Source: PVC group bacterium | GTDB lineage: Bacteria; Verrucomicrobiota; Kiritimatiellia; UBA8416 | Assembly (NCBI GenBank): GCA_003567005.1 | Contig: PXBF01000066.1 | Location: 1-33,956, forward strand | Length of the DNA: 33,956 nt | Direction: 5' to 3' | Shown here: positions 18,351 to 27,684 of the stretch, piece by piece | Position numbering within the stretch: the first letter of the stretch is position 1 | Layout: each line of letters opens with the position of its first letter | Translations under genes and position numbers: made by a program | The notes under the pieces: model-generated | Told to the model about the DNA's origin: nothing | What the model saw: only the letters and a program-made list of their open reading frames with translations | Databases searched by the model: none

Positions 18351-19610
18351 TTAGCGTGCGGTCTGTACTGAGGGTTGTAGGGCAAGCAGGTCGGCTCCAG
18401 ATGGCGCCTGATAGATACGCAGACCGAACTCGGGGATCACGGCTAAGATATGGTCAAAGATATCGGACTGCACCCCTTCATGTCCAACCCATGATGTGTC
18501 GAGGGTAAACGCACATACTTCGACGGGTAAGCCTTGGTTTGTGGATTGCAATTGACGTACCATGATAATCATATCTTGTCGGAGACCCGCATGTTTTTTG
18601 AGGTAGCTCACAAGGTATGCGCGAAAGACACCAATATTGGTTAGGTGGCGTCCATTGGCCGGACAAGCAGGATCAATGTTTTTCGCGCGATTGTCTTCCT
18701 CGATTTCGGTTTGTTTCTGATCGATGTATGTGGTGATCAATTGGAGCCGCCGCAGCCGTTGTATTTCTTGTGGATTTAGAAAATGGATACTGTTCATATC
18801 GATTGAAATGCTTCGCATGAGGCGGCGTCCGCCAGCGTCGGTCATGCCGCGCCAGTTTTTAAAGGCTTCCGATATGAGTGCATAGGTTGGGATGGTGGTG
18901 ATGGTACGGTCCCAGTTAGAAACTTTGACCGTTGTGAGCGTTATTTCAATGACGTTACCATCGGCACTATATTTCGGCATTTCCAGCCAATCTCCCACGG
19001 ACAGCATGCGGTTGGCTGATAATTGAATGCCGGCCACGAAACCTAGAATCGGGTCTTTGAAGATGAGCATTAGAATAGCCGTCATGGCGCCTAGTCCGCT
19101 GACTAACAATGCAGGGGAGCGGTCCATCAGGGCAGCTATGGTCATGACAAGCGCCACAAGAAACGAAATGAGTTTTGCGATTTGGACAAAAACGCGTAAA
19201 GGGATTTGGCGTGCAAAAGGAAAGCGCTGGTAGATTTTTTCGGCAGCGTCGAGCAACGTAAAGATCAGGCCTGTTGCTGCGAAGATGATCCATACCTGTG
19301 TCAGGGTGGCCATGAGGGCCTGTCCGATCGTGACGACCTCCGGGAGCCAAAAGGTGGTCAGGTGCTGCACTAGAACGCCTGTGAGCAATATGCTAAGCAT
19401 CCGGAGTACACGCATGTTGAAGAGGTCTGCATTCCACGCTAGTCCGGTTTTGCGGGCTCCCTTGTTAACGAGTGGGGCGACCCCTCGCATCAGGACAAAC
19501 ATGAAGAGAAGCCCGAGTAGGAGAATAAGCAGGATAGAAAGAGGTGCAGCCAGAAATGAGGCATCCGTCGCACCGCTCGCTTCTAGTATTCTGACAAGTG
19601 CATGATACAT
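18351..19610 (-). CDS. MscS-family mechanosensitive channel, YbdG-like
   Basis: 419 residues. Several N-terminal membrane segments (about 22-45, 70-92, 100-125, 140-165) precede the pore helix and MscS beta domain: GLGAMTAILMLIFKDPILGF, then RMLSVGDWLEMP and TVKVSNWDRTITTIPTYALI. It thus has five membrane helices and a C-terminal cytoplasmic vestibule with an extra insertion, close in length and layout to E. coli YbdG (about 415 residues), a miniconductance channel protecting against osmotic downshock. The start at 19610 has AAGGAG on the minus strand. It lies between galK and the pseudopilin gene with no obvious operon partner. Confidence 0.9.
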   Translation of the reverse strand: MYHALVRILEASGATDASFLAAPLSILLILLLGLLFMFVLMRGVAPLVNKGARKTGLAWNADLFNMRVLRMLSILLTGVLVQHLTTFWLPEVVTIGQALMATLTQVWIIFAATGLIFTLLDAAEKIYQRFPFARQIPLRVFVQIAKLISFLVALVMTIAALMDRSPALLVSGLGAMTAILMLIFKDPILGFVAGIQLSANRMLSVGDWLEMPKYSADGNVIEITLTTVKVSNWDRTITTIPTYALISEAFKNWRGMTDAGGRRLMRSISIDMNSIHFLNPQEIQRLRRLQLITTYIDQKQTEIEEDNRAKNIDPACPANGRHLTNIGVFRAYLVSYLKKHAGLRQDMIIMVRQLQSTNQGLPVEVCAFTLDTSWVGHEGVQSDIFDHILAVIPEFGLRIYQAPSGADLLALQPSVQTAR

Positions 19611-19687
19611 AGTCGACTCCTTTGGGGGGATGTAGAAACGTTACCGTTATCGATATAACGTATCTTCTGTTGTGATCTCAGCGCACA

Positions 19688-20863
19688 TTACATGTCGAGG
19701 ATATGTGCCCCATCAGCAGGATGCATACGTTGTAATTCGCATGTGTGTCCTAGTAAAGGTTTCAGTTTTGCATGGAGTGATTCGCAAACAGAATCCAGTT
19801 GTGCTGACTCTACCAGTAGAATGGCACTCCCGCCGAACCCACCGCCCGACAGGCGTGCACCTAGTACACCCGTTGTTTGCCTGGCCGTATCCACGATGGT
19901 ATCCAGTTCCTTGCAGGAATTTTCGAAATTCACCATGGAGCTATGATGAGATTCAAACATGAGAAAACCGAAGTGTTCTGTATCTCCGCGTAATAGTGCA
20001 TCGGCAGCTTCTTGTACGCGTGCATTTTCCCCAATGACATGTGCGGCACGTTTCGCCGTTCTTTCAGGCAGTCTCTCGTGATATTCGATCCATTCTTGCA
20101 TGGTTACGTCTCGCAGGGCGGAAACAGGGTGCGGGCAGGCTTGGGCAAATGCTTGTGTGGCATCCTCGCAATCGCTTCGACGTTCGTTGTAGACGCCGTC
20201 GCCGAGCGTATGGGTTGTGCCGGAGTTTACCAGCAGTAAAGAGGTCCTCGCATCGAGCGGGCGCGGGGTAACAGCATAGGTCCGGAAATCGATTTCCAGC
20301 AGGTGGCCTGCTTTTCCGCAAAGGCTTGAGAGTTGATCGAGAAGTCCGCATCTTACACCAGCGAAACGGTGTTCCGCCATTTGTCCTATTTTTGCGATAT
20401 CAAGGGGAGCTGGGTTGATATCCGCAATGGCACAGATGGCTCTTGCGGTTGCCATGGAGATAGCAGCTGAGCTGGAGAGTCCACTGCCACGGGGGACGGT
20501 TCCGCAAAATACGGCTTGCCACGCGATGGGTTGCTTCATGTATTCGCGTAAGCCTTCGTGTACACCCATACTATATGCAGCCCAAGGCGCGTCCGTTTGG
20601 GGGGTGGGATTGTCGGCATCGAATGAGACTTCCGTCTCGAAATCTGCTGCGATTAATCGGCATGTGTTCCCGGGGATAGGGGCAATCGCGAAATAGATTC
20701 CGCAGTCGATTGCCGCAGAGAGGACGAAGCCTTCGTTGTAATCCGTATGGTTGCCAAGAACTTCTACGCGTCCAGGGGCAAACACGCAGATTGCGGGATT
20801 GGTCTGGAATGCCTTGCGATAGAGATTTTTGATGTTTTGGAGGGGTTGGTCATGCATGATCAT
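19688..20863 (-). CDS. galK: Galactokinase
   Basis: Phosphorylates galactose to galactose-1-phosphate (Leloir pathway). 391 residues, as expected for GHMP kinases. Motifs are GRVEVLGNHTDYNEG at 31-45 (the galactokinase signature, with Val-Glu-Val and Asn replacing the more usual residues), PRGSGLSSSAA at 124-134 (GHMP ATP-binding loop), CGLLDQ at 172-177 with the catalytic Asp176, and LSGGGFGGSA near the C-terminus (third motif). The start ATG shares its first base with the last base of the upstream mutase stop codon (TAATG), showing translational coupling. No galT or galE is in the window. Confidence 0.93.
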   Translation of the reverse strand: MIMHDQPLQNIKNLYRKAFQTNPAICVFAPGRVEVLGNHTDYNEGFVLSAAIDCGIYFAIAPIPGNTCRLIAADFETEVSFDADNPTPQTDAPWAAYSMGVHEGLREYMKQPIAWQAVFCGTVPRGSGLSSSAAISMATARAICAIADINPAPLDIAKIGQMAEHRFAGVRCGLLDQLSSLCGKAGHLLEIDFRTYAVTPRPLDARTSLLLVNSGTTHTLGDGVYNERRSDCEDATQAFAQACPHPVSALRDVTMQEWIEYHERLPERTAKRAAHVIGENARVQEAADALLRGDTEHFGFLMFESHHSSMVNFENSCKELDTIVDTARQTTGVLGARLSGGGFGGSAILLVESAQLDSVCESLHAKLKPLLGHTCELQRMHPADGAHILDM

Positions 20864-22188
20864 TAGCTTTCTCTGATGATGGCGAGCAATGCGTCACGAT
20901 GCTGTTGCATTTCGTGTTGCGTTGGAGCCTCAATGTTCAAACGGATAAGTGGTTCGGTGTTGGAGCAACGCACATTAAACCACCAGTCCGGATAGTTTAC
21001 GCTCAGGCCATCTAGTGCCAGTTGTTCTCCATCAGAATAGGCGGATTTGAGCTTTTGCAACACGGTTTCCGTGTCTTTGACTTCCGAGTTGATTTCGCCA
21101 CTGGCGACATAGCGCCGGATGGGTTGAATAATGTTGGAGAGTGGTTTGTCGGATGCGCTGACGATATTGGCTATTCGCAAGACCGCCAGAGCTGCGCTTT
21201 CCGCAAAAACATTTTCAAACCGGAAGTAGTAATGACCGGAGAGCTCTCCAGCAAAAATGGCATCGGTTTCTCGCATTTGTTGTTTGATGAAAGAGTGCCC
21301 AACCCTGCACATGATGGCAGATCCACCGTTTTCGGTAATCACTTCTTTTACTGCGCGGCTACTTCGCAGGTCATACAAGACGGGACCCTTCTTGTGATGC
21401 AGAAGGTCTTGTGCGATTAACGCGGTAATGAGATCCATTGGGATAATATTTCCCTTTTCATCGGTGAATCCGACGCGGTCCGCATCGCCATCAAAGGCAA
21501 CCCCGAAATCATATTGGTTTTGCAGCATCTTTTCCTGCAAAGGGGCATAGGTTTCTTTTTTGAGTGGGTTGGCTTCATGATGGGGGAAAGATCCGTCTAA
21601 TGTATCAAAAAGAGGATCGATGTTGATCAGGTCGCGCAAGAGGGCGGATTCGATGATACCCATACCATTGGCCATGTCTGCGGCAATTCGCAAGGGGCGT
21701 TGTATTGCCGCTTCGGGGCGAATGTGATTTGCATATTCTTCCTGAATGGGGTTCGCGCGGATTTTTCCCGGCACGCTTGCCGGTGCTTGAAACCGATTCT
21801 GCCGTAGCGCCATTTCAATGTCTTTGATTCCGGTATCGCCGCTTACGGGAATGGCATTGTGGAGACAGAGTTTGCAGCCGTTCCATTCGCCGGTATTGTG
21901 TGAGGCCGTGATCATGACCCCGGCATCGGTTTGCAAGTGTCCAGTGCCAAAGTAGGTCATGGGTGTAGAGCACAGTCCCAAATCATATACCGTAACGCCC
22001 TGCTTGGTCAGGCCGGCAGCCATGGCGTCAAAAAGGGGTTGGGAGTGCGTGCGCATGTCGCGACCGATTGCTACTGTCTTTAACTGGAAATGGTCTGCAA
22101 ATGCGCGACCGATGTTGTGCGCGACCGCCTCCGTTAGATCTTCGCCGTAAATACCCCGGATATCATACGCCTTGAATATGCCCGCCAT
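20863..22188 (-). CDS. Phosphomannomutase/phosphoglucomutase
   Basis: Interconverts hexose 1- and 6-phosphates, and feeds nucleotide-sugar and envelope polysaccharide synthesis. 441 residues from the ATG at 22188, chosen because AAGGGG lies just upstream and the family begins FKAYDIRG. The frame extends 26 codons further, to 22266. Motifs are TASHN with the phosphoserine at 96, the metal loop DGDADR, the sugar-recognition loop GELSGH, and the phosphate-binding VRCSNTEP near the C-terminus. These fit the bifunctional ManB/AlgC type, so specificity (mannose or glucose) is open. It couples to galK, suggesting co-expression for galactose or exopolysaccharide metabolism. Confidence 0.9.
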   Translation of the reverse strand: MAGIFKAYDIRGIYGEDLTEAVAHNIGRAFADHFQLKTVAIGRDMRTHSQPLFDAMAAGLTKQGVTVYDLGLCSTPMTYFGTGHLQTDAGVMITASHNTGEWNGCKLCLHNAIPVSGDTGIKDIEMALRQNRFQAPASVPGKIRANPIQEEYANHIRPEAAIQRPLRIAADMANGMGIIESALLRDLINIDPLFDTLDGSFPHHEANPLKKETYAPLQEKMLQNQYDFGVAFDGDADRVGFTDEKGNIIPMDLITALIAQDLLHHKKGPVLYDLRSSRAVKEVITENGGSAIMCRVGHSFIKQQMRETDAIFAGELSGHYYFRFENVFAESAALAVLRIANIVSASDKPLSNIIQPIRRYVASGEINSEVKDTETVLQKLKSAYSDGEQLALDGLSVNYPDWWFNVRCSNTEPLIRLNIEAPTQHEMQQHRDALLAIIRES

Positions 22189-22327
22189 AATGCCCCTTGA
22201 TGGTACAAGTAAATTGGATGAAACAGATGAATGCATGTGTATAGCATTGGTCGGTGCTAGTGGCAAGAGGCAAGGTGTTTCGGGATATATGACCTTATTG
22301 ACCGAATTGGCGGTGGGGGGCTGCCGT

Positions 22328-23374
22328 TTAGGGGCGTTCTAGGATTGCCGGGGTTATGTCGTTCAAGGTAGGGCATCCGATCATTAGCATGGTGGATGCC
22401 AAATTTTTCTGCAAGTGCTCCATGTGTACGCGCACCCCCTCGATTCCGCCTCCGATAGCCGCCCGAATGATATCCCGTCCGATCAATACGCCCTTGGCTC
22501 CCAGAGCAAGCATTTTTACGACATCCGCGCCCGTTCTTACTCCGCCATCTGCGAGTACTGTGCAGTTTTTGCCAACGGCCTTGGCAATATCTGGTAAGAC
22601 CGTAGCAGTGCCAGGGGTGCAGTCGAGCACGCGACCGCCATGATTGGAAACCACGATGGCGGCAGCACCCGCTTCAACGGCGGCCTCGGCGTCTTGTACG
22701 CACATAACGCCTTTTATGATGAACGGTAATGTTGTGCTCTGTATCCATTCGCGTATCTCATCGATCGATTTTCGAAAGACAGGTTGTTTGTTCACATTCA
22801 TCATGTAGGAACCGCAACCATCAACGTCTACTCCAACCGCGAGTGCGCCTACTTTTTCGGCATACGCCATTCTTTTCAAAATGTGTTGCTGGGCGCGGGG
22901 TTTGATAATCTTGATGCCGTGTCCCCCGGCTGCAGCTATGGCTTCGATGCCGGGGATGTAATCGTTGCTGTAGGTGGATGTGTCACCACGGAATGCAATG
23001 GTGCCAGCTTGTTTGCAGCCCTCGACCGTTGCTGTGCAGAAATCCTCTTCGGTTATGACACGTTCTCCCCCGAAACTGTTCACGCCCGTGACGGGAGCGC
23101 CGTAAATGGGCATTTGCATGGTTTTGCCAAACAGCGTCGTGGTTGTGTCCGGTTCGAAATGAGGCCCGATAACCTGCATGCGCAAACGAATGTTAGCGAG
23201 ATCGCTGTAGTTGTTGGCAAAAGAGGCGCCAGATCCAGCGCCACCCATTTGCATCGGCCCGCCATATATCTGATTTTGGCAGAGGCGGGAGGGATCTCCA
23301 TCGCAAGCTTTGTATACGCCGCAAATCCCTTTTAACTTTTGTTTGGCAGCACTACGCGCTTCTTCCGGTGTCAT
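22328..23374 (-). CDS. FMN-dependent alpha-hydroxy-acid oxidase-like protein
   Basis: 348 residues with the TIM-barrel and FMN motifs of the lactate/glycolate oxidase superfamily: LPFIIKGVMC (FMN-binding Lys), the catalytic SNHGGRVLD, ADGGVRTGADVVKMLALGAKGVLIGRD (split across two strands) and a C-terminal ML-x-GC-x-x-L. It lacks the usual N-terminal stretch with the substrate-binding tyrosine (a D-Y-x-x-G-G-type segment). Instead it begins with a cysteine-bearing region (Cys18, Cys24, Cys32) and an MGGAGSGASF loop, like the clade common in Clostridia. The substrate is unknown; lactate is attractive because ldh is immediately upstream, 61 bases away. The start lacks a strong ribosome site. Confidence 0.85.
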   Translation of the reverse strand: MTPEEARSAAKQKLKGICGVYKACDGDPSRLCQNQIYGGPMQMGGAGSGASFANNYSDLANIRLRMQVIGPHFEPDTTTTLFGKTMQMPIYGAPVTGVNSFGGERVITEEDFCTATVEGCKQAGTIAFRGDTSTYSNDYIPGIEAIAAAGGHGIKIIKPRAQQHILKRMAYAEKVGALAVGVDVDGCGSYMMNVNKQPVFRKSIDEIREWIQSTTLPFIIKGVMCVQDAEAAVEAGAAAIVVSNHGGRVLDCTPGTATVLPDIAKAVGKNCTVLADGGVRTGADVVKMLALGAKGVLIGRDIIRAAIGGGIEGVRVHMEHLQKNLASTMLMIGCPTLNDITPAILERP

Positions 23375-23435
23375 GGTGTCTTTCTTGTGTCTGTGGTCGG
23401 TGATCTAGCTTGGCCAGCTGGCATTGACAACACTG

Positions 23436-24431
23436 CTATTGCTGTTGTTGCTGTGATTGCCGCTCGAGATCTTTTAGCGTTTGTCGTAAGAGGTTCGCCG
23501 AATTTTCGAGACCTTGCTGCTCCTCTTCGCTTAGATTGCTTGTAATGATACGCTGTATACCTTCCCGGCTGACGACACAGGGTACGCTGAGACATACATG
23601 CGAAATGTCATATTCTCCATGTAGACGACATGATACCGTCAGAACACTGTGTTCATCGCGCAGAATAGCCCCGGCGATGCGAACAAGCGCTAATCCGATG
23701 CCATAGCAGGTTGAGCCCTTGTAGCCGATGATATGATAGGCAGATTTGCGCACCTTCTCAACGATTTGTTCACGAATATATTTCCAGTTCTGGTCTTTTC
23801 CGCATATGGCGCAATATTTATCCATGGGCATACCGGCCACGTGTGTCATGGACCAAGCGGCAATTTCGCTATCGCCGTGTTCACCAAGAATGTAGGCGTG
23901 CATGTTTCTTACATCGATACCGCAATGCCGACTGAGGAGATAGCGGAAGCGTGAACTGTCAAGCACGGTACCCGATCCGAGAATTCTGGTGCGCGGCAAA
24001 CCGCTATGCTCTTGGGCTACATAGGTGAGGATGTCCACAGGATTACTAACGACGATAATAATGGCATCACTGTGAGATGTAGTAATATCATCCATAATGC
24101 TACAAACAATAGCTGCATTACGCGCCAATAGATTGAGCCTGGATTCTTCGGGGCGTTGTTTTGCTCCAGCGGTGATTACGATCAGGTCTGCATCGGCATA
24201 ATCCGCAGGGGTTCCTGCGTGGATATATACAGGCGATACAAAGGGTAAGCCGTGCGATAAATCCAATGCTTGTCCTTCTGCAAGCTCTGCATTGGCATCT
24301 ACGAGAGCGATTTCGCTGGCAATGTTAGATTGCGCGAGTGCATAAGCAAAAGATGCGCCGACGTCGCCAGCGCCAACAATTACAACTTTGCGCGTATTCG
24401 CCCGCTGGCGAGAAGGTATAGATGCTGTCAC
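23436..24431 (-). CDS. ldh: L-lactate dehydrogenase
   Basis: NAD-dependent pyruvate/lactate interconversion in the cytoplasm. 331 residues. Motifs are GAGDVG at 20-25, Asp45 at the end of the second beta strand (NAD preference), AKQRPEESR at 91-98 with Gln92 and Arg93 (Gln at this site marks lactate rather than malate dehydrogenase) and LGEHGDS at 182-188 with catalytic His185. The start codon is GTG with AAGGAG ten bases upstream, the best site available. The C-terminus ends in an unusual run of glutamines (QSQQQQQ). It lies upstream of the FMN hydroxy-acid oxidase gene and supports fermentative NADH disposal. Confidence 0.94.
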   Translation of the reverse strand: MTASIPSRQRANTRKVVIVGAGDVGASFAYALAQSNIASEIALVDANAELAEGQALDLSHGLPFVSPVYIHAGTPADYADADLIVITAGAKQRPEESRLNLLARNAAIVCSIMDDITTSHSDAIIIVVSNPVDILTYVAQEHSGLPRTRILGSGTVLDSSRFRYLLSRHCGIDVRNMHAYILGEHGDSEIAAWSMTHVAGMPMDKYCAICGKDQNWKYIREQIVEKVRKSAYHIIGYKGSTCYGIGLALVRIAGAILRDEHSVLTVSCRLHGEYDISHVCLSVPCVVSREGIQRIITSNLSEEEQQGLENSANLLRQTLKDLERQSQQQQQ

Positions 24432-24575
24432 GATTGCGTTACTCCTTGTGTTTCTTGTATAATGTAACGGAGGTTTTACGGAATGTAAATCCTCTTTGCT
24501 GGCAGGGCAAGAATGTGAGCACGAAACGCAGTGCTCTTTTCGTTTTGCCGGTCTTTTGGTATCTGTAGATCGTGC

Positions 24576-25178
24576 TCAGAAGTGATTCTGTATGACCGCT
24601 TCTTCGAGGGGTATCTGGCCTCCCCGCGGCCAGGCATCTTTCGTGCCTTTTCCGATCGCGACATACATTGCGATAACATGATCTTCAGGTAGATTGATAC
24701 ATTTGGCAACTGCTTCGAAGTCAAATCCATCCATTGGACAAGAGTCATAGCCAAGTGCTTTTGCGGTCAGCATCAGTGTTTGAGCTGCCATACCGCAGGA
24801 ACGCATCGCTTCATCCCGCATGACTTGCGGTTTATCGCGGTAATATGCATCAATCGCGGGTAAGAGGAACGCTTGCACCGGTTCAGGGGCATGGCTCCAG
24901 TAACGTGCCGGCTCTCGTTCCCAAGATCGCAAATCTGCACATAAAATGATAAAAAGTGATGCGTCGGTGACTTGCGCCTGATCCCAACTCAACGCACGAA
25001 TTTCTTTGCGCAATTGCGGATCGGTTACGTGAACGAACCGCCAATTTTGAATATTGAATGCAGTTGGGGACATGCGCACGAGCGCGAAAAACTGTTCGAT
25101 TTCCTGGGGTGCCATTTGGTAATGCGGGTCAAACTCTTTTATGGCACGTCGCGACCGAATGGCTTCAATGGTATTCAT
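24576..25178 (-). CDS. Nitroreductase-family flavoprotein
   Basis: 200 residues with the nitroreductase fold: RSRRAIKEFD at 8-17 and SPTAFNIQNWRF at 37-48 for FMN phosphate and isoalloxazine contacts, and AIGKGTKDAWPRGGQIPLEE near the C-terminus. The usual P-x-A-x-N-x-Q-x-W motif is present as SPTAFNIQNW. It probably reduces quinones, nitro compounds or flavins using NAD(P)H; the physiological substrate is unknown. It may help protect an anaerobe from oxygen or electrophiles. The start has AAGGA on the minus strand. Single gene, with gaps of about 120-145 bases on both sides. Confidence 0.88.
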   Translation of the reverse strand: MNTIEAIRSRRAIKEFDPHYQMAPQEIEQFFALVRMSPTAFNIQNWRFVHVTDPQLRKEIRALSWDQAQVTDASLFIILCADLRSWEREPARYWSHAPEPVQAFLLPAIDAYYRDKPQVMRDEAMRSCGMAAQTLMLTAKALGYDSCPMDGFDFEAVAKCINLPEDHVIAMYVAIGKGTKDAWPRGGQIPLEEAVIQNHF

Positions 25179-25299
25179 TCCTTATCCTTTCCGCTTTGAG
25201 GTATTGTTTCCGGGTTATCGATCATTTATTGCCTGTTAGCATCGATCATACTTACACATACGGGCAACCGGATGCAATCCTTTCAGGGATACGGTGCTG

Positions 25300-26256
25300 C
25301 TATGCGCGCGGGTGAGCTTGCGCATATACCTGTCGTAGGCGTTCTACGCTGACATGCGTGTAGATTTGCGTTGTAGAGAGGCTTGCGTGGCCGAGCAATT
25401 CCTGGACACATCGCATGTCTGCGCCGGCATCGAGCATATGCGTTGCAAAGGAGTGGCGCAGTGCGTGGGGTGAATAGCTCGTGCTGATTCCGGCATCGAG
25501 TAATGCCTTTTTCATAAGACGTTCCATGGAGCGTGCCGTCAAGGGGCCACCATGTTTGTTGCGGAAGAGAGGGGGATTTCGTTGAGAAGGAAATAAGGTT
25601 TGTGCGTATTGCATTGTTTCCCGCAAGGCCTTTATGGCTGGTCTCCCGAGTGGGCACATACGTTCTTTTTTTCCTTTGCCACGCACAAGGATGACACCGC
25701 CGAGCAGGTCCAGATCTTGTTTTGTCATACCTGCTGCTTCGCCTACACGTGCTCCCGTACTGTATAGCACTTCCAAGACGGCTGTGTCTCTTAGTATGGC
25801 ATATTGTAGAAAGGATGTTGATTTTCCTCTTTGCCGGTTCCGGTCAGAGCGTTTTGCGGGCGCTTTGAGGAGTCGATCGATCTCGGCGACCGAAAGCACG
25901 TCGGGTAGGTTGCGTGGCTGTTTAGGTGCGCGTAAGCCTCCAAATGGATTTGTGGTAACCCGGTTTTCTCGTTCGAGGTATCGAAAGAAAGAACGTAAGC
26001 TGGCAAGTTTGCGAGCGGTAGTGGCCGGGGCTGCCTCGGCTTTTTGAAAGAGCATGAGGAAGCGCCGTGCCTGAAATCGATCTGTATCTTGCCACGCATA
26101 GGGAGGTTTTGCGGTTTCCCATATAAAGGCTGCAAATTGGGCGATATCCTGCAGGTAAGCATCCGTCGTGTGATAGGATGCATTCCGTTCGGCTTCCAGG
26201 TAACGCACAAACCCCGCTACGACGGGATCGCACAAAAGGGCGTCTGTTGGGTTCAT
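25300..26256 (-). CDS. Tyrosine recombinase, XerC/XerD-like
   Basis: 318 residues. The start ATG at 26256 (MNPTDALL) was chosen over a TTG at 26292. The N-terminal SAM-like core-binding domain is at about 10-100 and the catalytic domain at about 120-310. Catalytic residues are Arg170 (STGARVGE), Lys near 194-197 (RGKGKKER), His264 and Arg267 (SPHALRHSF), His290 (LGHASLSTT) and Tyr299 (IYTHVS). The size and the [16 protein letters not shown] motif are those of chromosome-dimer-resolving XerC/XerD rather than phage integrases. No dif site or mobile-element neighbours were recognised, so housekeeping is the likelier role; which of XerC or XerD cannot be settled. It lies 64 bases downstream of hydF. 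Confidence 0.9.
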   Translation of the reverse strand: MNPTDALLCDPVVAGFVRYLEAERNASYHTTDAYLQDIAQFAAFIWETAKPPYAWQDTDRFQARRFLMLFQKAEAAPATTARKLASLRSFFRYLERENRVTTNPFGGLRAPKQPRNLPDVLSVAEIDRLLKAPAKRSDRNRQRGKSTSFLQYAILRDTAVLEVLYSTGARVGEAAGMTKQDLDLLGGVILVRGKGKKERMCPLGRPAIKALRETMQYAQTLFPSQRNPPLFRNKHGGPLTARSMERLMKKALLDAGISTSYSPHALRHSFATHMLDAGADMRCVQELLGHASLSTTQIYTHVSVERLRQVYAQAHPRA

Positions 26257-26320
26257 GCTCTCAAGGGTAAGGTGGTGAATCAAAGGTGGCAATGGTGAAA
26301 TAGGCGTTTTGCCTGGTTTC

Positions 26321-27529
26321 TTACAGGGAGATATGATGCAACGCGGGAAAGGGGCTTAGGGCGCGGTTCAGAATACCAAGAGATTTGGCGATTGTGATGC
26401 CATAATTGGTGATGGGCACGCCGGCCGCGTCGCATCTTGAGATTCGCGTTAGGAGGTGACGTCGATTAAAGGTGCAGGAACCGCAGTGTATGACCAGTTT
26501 GTAGGGCGAGAGGTTTGTCGGGAAGTCATTTCCTTGGACATGGTCGATTTGCAAACGACCACCAATGTATTGTGATAGCCAACGAGGGATTTTGGTGCGG
26601 CCAATATCATCTCCAATTTGGTGATGTGTGCAGGCTTCGGCAATAAGAATGCGGTCGCCAGGGGCTAACTGATCGATGGTTTCGGCTCCTTTTGCAAACG
26701 TGGTCAGGTCGCCCTTGAGTCGGGCAAAAAGGATGGAAAAGGATGTGAGGCGTATATGGGGCGGGGTATCGGCATCCACTTTGAGAAATGCTTGTGAGTC
26801 GGTAACAACAAGGGCTGGTGGTTCACGCAGTTTTTCAAGTGTCGCACGGAGCTCACGTTCCTTGGTTACGAGCGCACAAGCGTCGTGATCCAGTAAGTCG
26901 CGAATCGTTTGTACTTGCGGCAGGATGAGGCGTCCTCGTGGCGCTTCGAGGTCGATGGGGACGACCAGTACGACGAGTTCTCCGGGCTGCACCAAGTCGC
27001 CCACAATGGCTGGTTGCTGCAGATATTCTTCCGGCAGGATGGGAATAAGCGCATCGCGTATGAGATGGCGGCATGTATCAACGGTCTGTGTGGAAACGGA
27101 CACATAAGGAATATCATGATCGGGTGGTGTTGGCTGTGTTATGTGCAGGTCGGATTTGTTAAAAACCGCGAGAATAGGGATGTGTCTTCGTGCGCATTCA
27201 TGCGCGATTCGTTGCTCGAATTCTCCCCATGTAGGAACGTCTGTCACGATGATGGCTATATCGGTACGCTCCAACGCCTTGCGGGTTTTTTGCATACGTT
27301 GTTCACCTAGTGCTCCCAGATCATCTAATCCGGCTGTATCGATAAAAAGAACCGGACCAATGGGTAATAGCTCCATAGGCTTCTCTACAGGATCGGTGGT
27401 CGTGCCGGGTGTATTGGATACGATGGCGGTGTTTTGCTGCGTAATCGTATTCAGAAGAGATGATTTCCCGACATTTCTTCGTCCAAAGATACCAATGTGC
27501 AGTCTTAAACCTTTTGGGGTATGTTGCAT
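26321..27529 (-). CDS. hydF: [FeFe]-hydrogenase H-cluster maturation GTPase HydF
   Basis: Scaffold and carrier that delivers the 2Fe subcluster to the apo-hydrogenase. 402 residues. The N-terminal GTPase domain has GRRNVGKSS (16-24), Thr43-45, DTAG (64-67) and NKSD (124-127). The C-terminal cluster domain has EACTHH with Cys300 and HCGSC with Cys349 and Cys352, giving the three [4Fe-4S] cysteines. DIGRTKIPRWL and VPITNYGITIA are characteristic of HydF and exclude other GTPases. HydE, HydG and the hydrogenase itself are not in the window, so the maturases are scattered. The start at 27529 has no strong ribosome site. It is divergent from the YdcZ gene. Confidence 0.95.
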   Translation of the reverse strand: MQHTPKGLRLHIGIFGRRNVGKSSLLNTITQQNTAIVSNTPGTTTDPVEKPMELLPIGPVLFIDTAGLDDLGALGEQRMQKTRKALERTDIAIIVTDVPTWGEFEQRIAHECARRHIPILAVFNKSDLHITQPTPPDHDIPYVSVSTQTVDTCRHLIRDALIPILPEEYLQQPAIVGDLVQPGELVVLVVPIDLEAPRGRLILPQVQTIRDLLDHDACALVTKERELRATLEKLREPPALVVTDSQAFLKVDADTPPHIRLTSFSILFARLKGDLTTFAKGAETIDQLAPGDRILIAEACTHHQIGDDIGRTKIPRWLSQYIGGRLQIDHVQGNDFPTNLSPYKLVIHCGSCTFNRRHLLTRISRCDAAGVPITNYGITIAKSLGILNRALSPFPALHHISL

Positions 27530-27684
27530 GTGGGAACGATACCGGAAAGGGAGGTGAGATAAAAGTCCAGATTACACCGTTTCAGGTTTCTGCCGGAGAC
27601 TTGATCTTGGCATGTATCCTACGCATACTCCTTTCAGCGTTTTCTATCTGTGTACAAATTAGAATCTGTAGTATGGGGGAGAAT

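Noticed and set aside
25300..26256. Integrase of a mobile island
   Set aside because: The size and motifs fit housekeeping XerC/XerD, and no element genes, attachment repeats or tRNA lie beside it.
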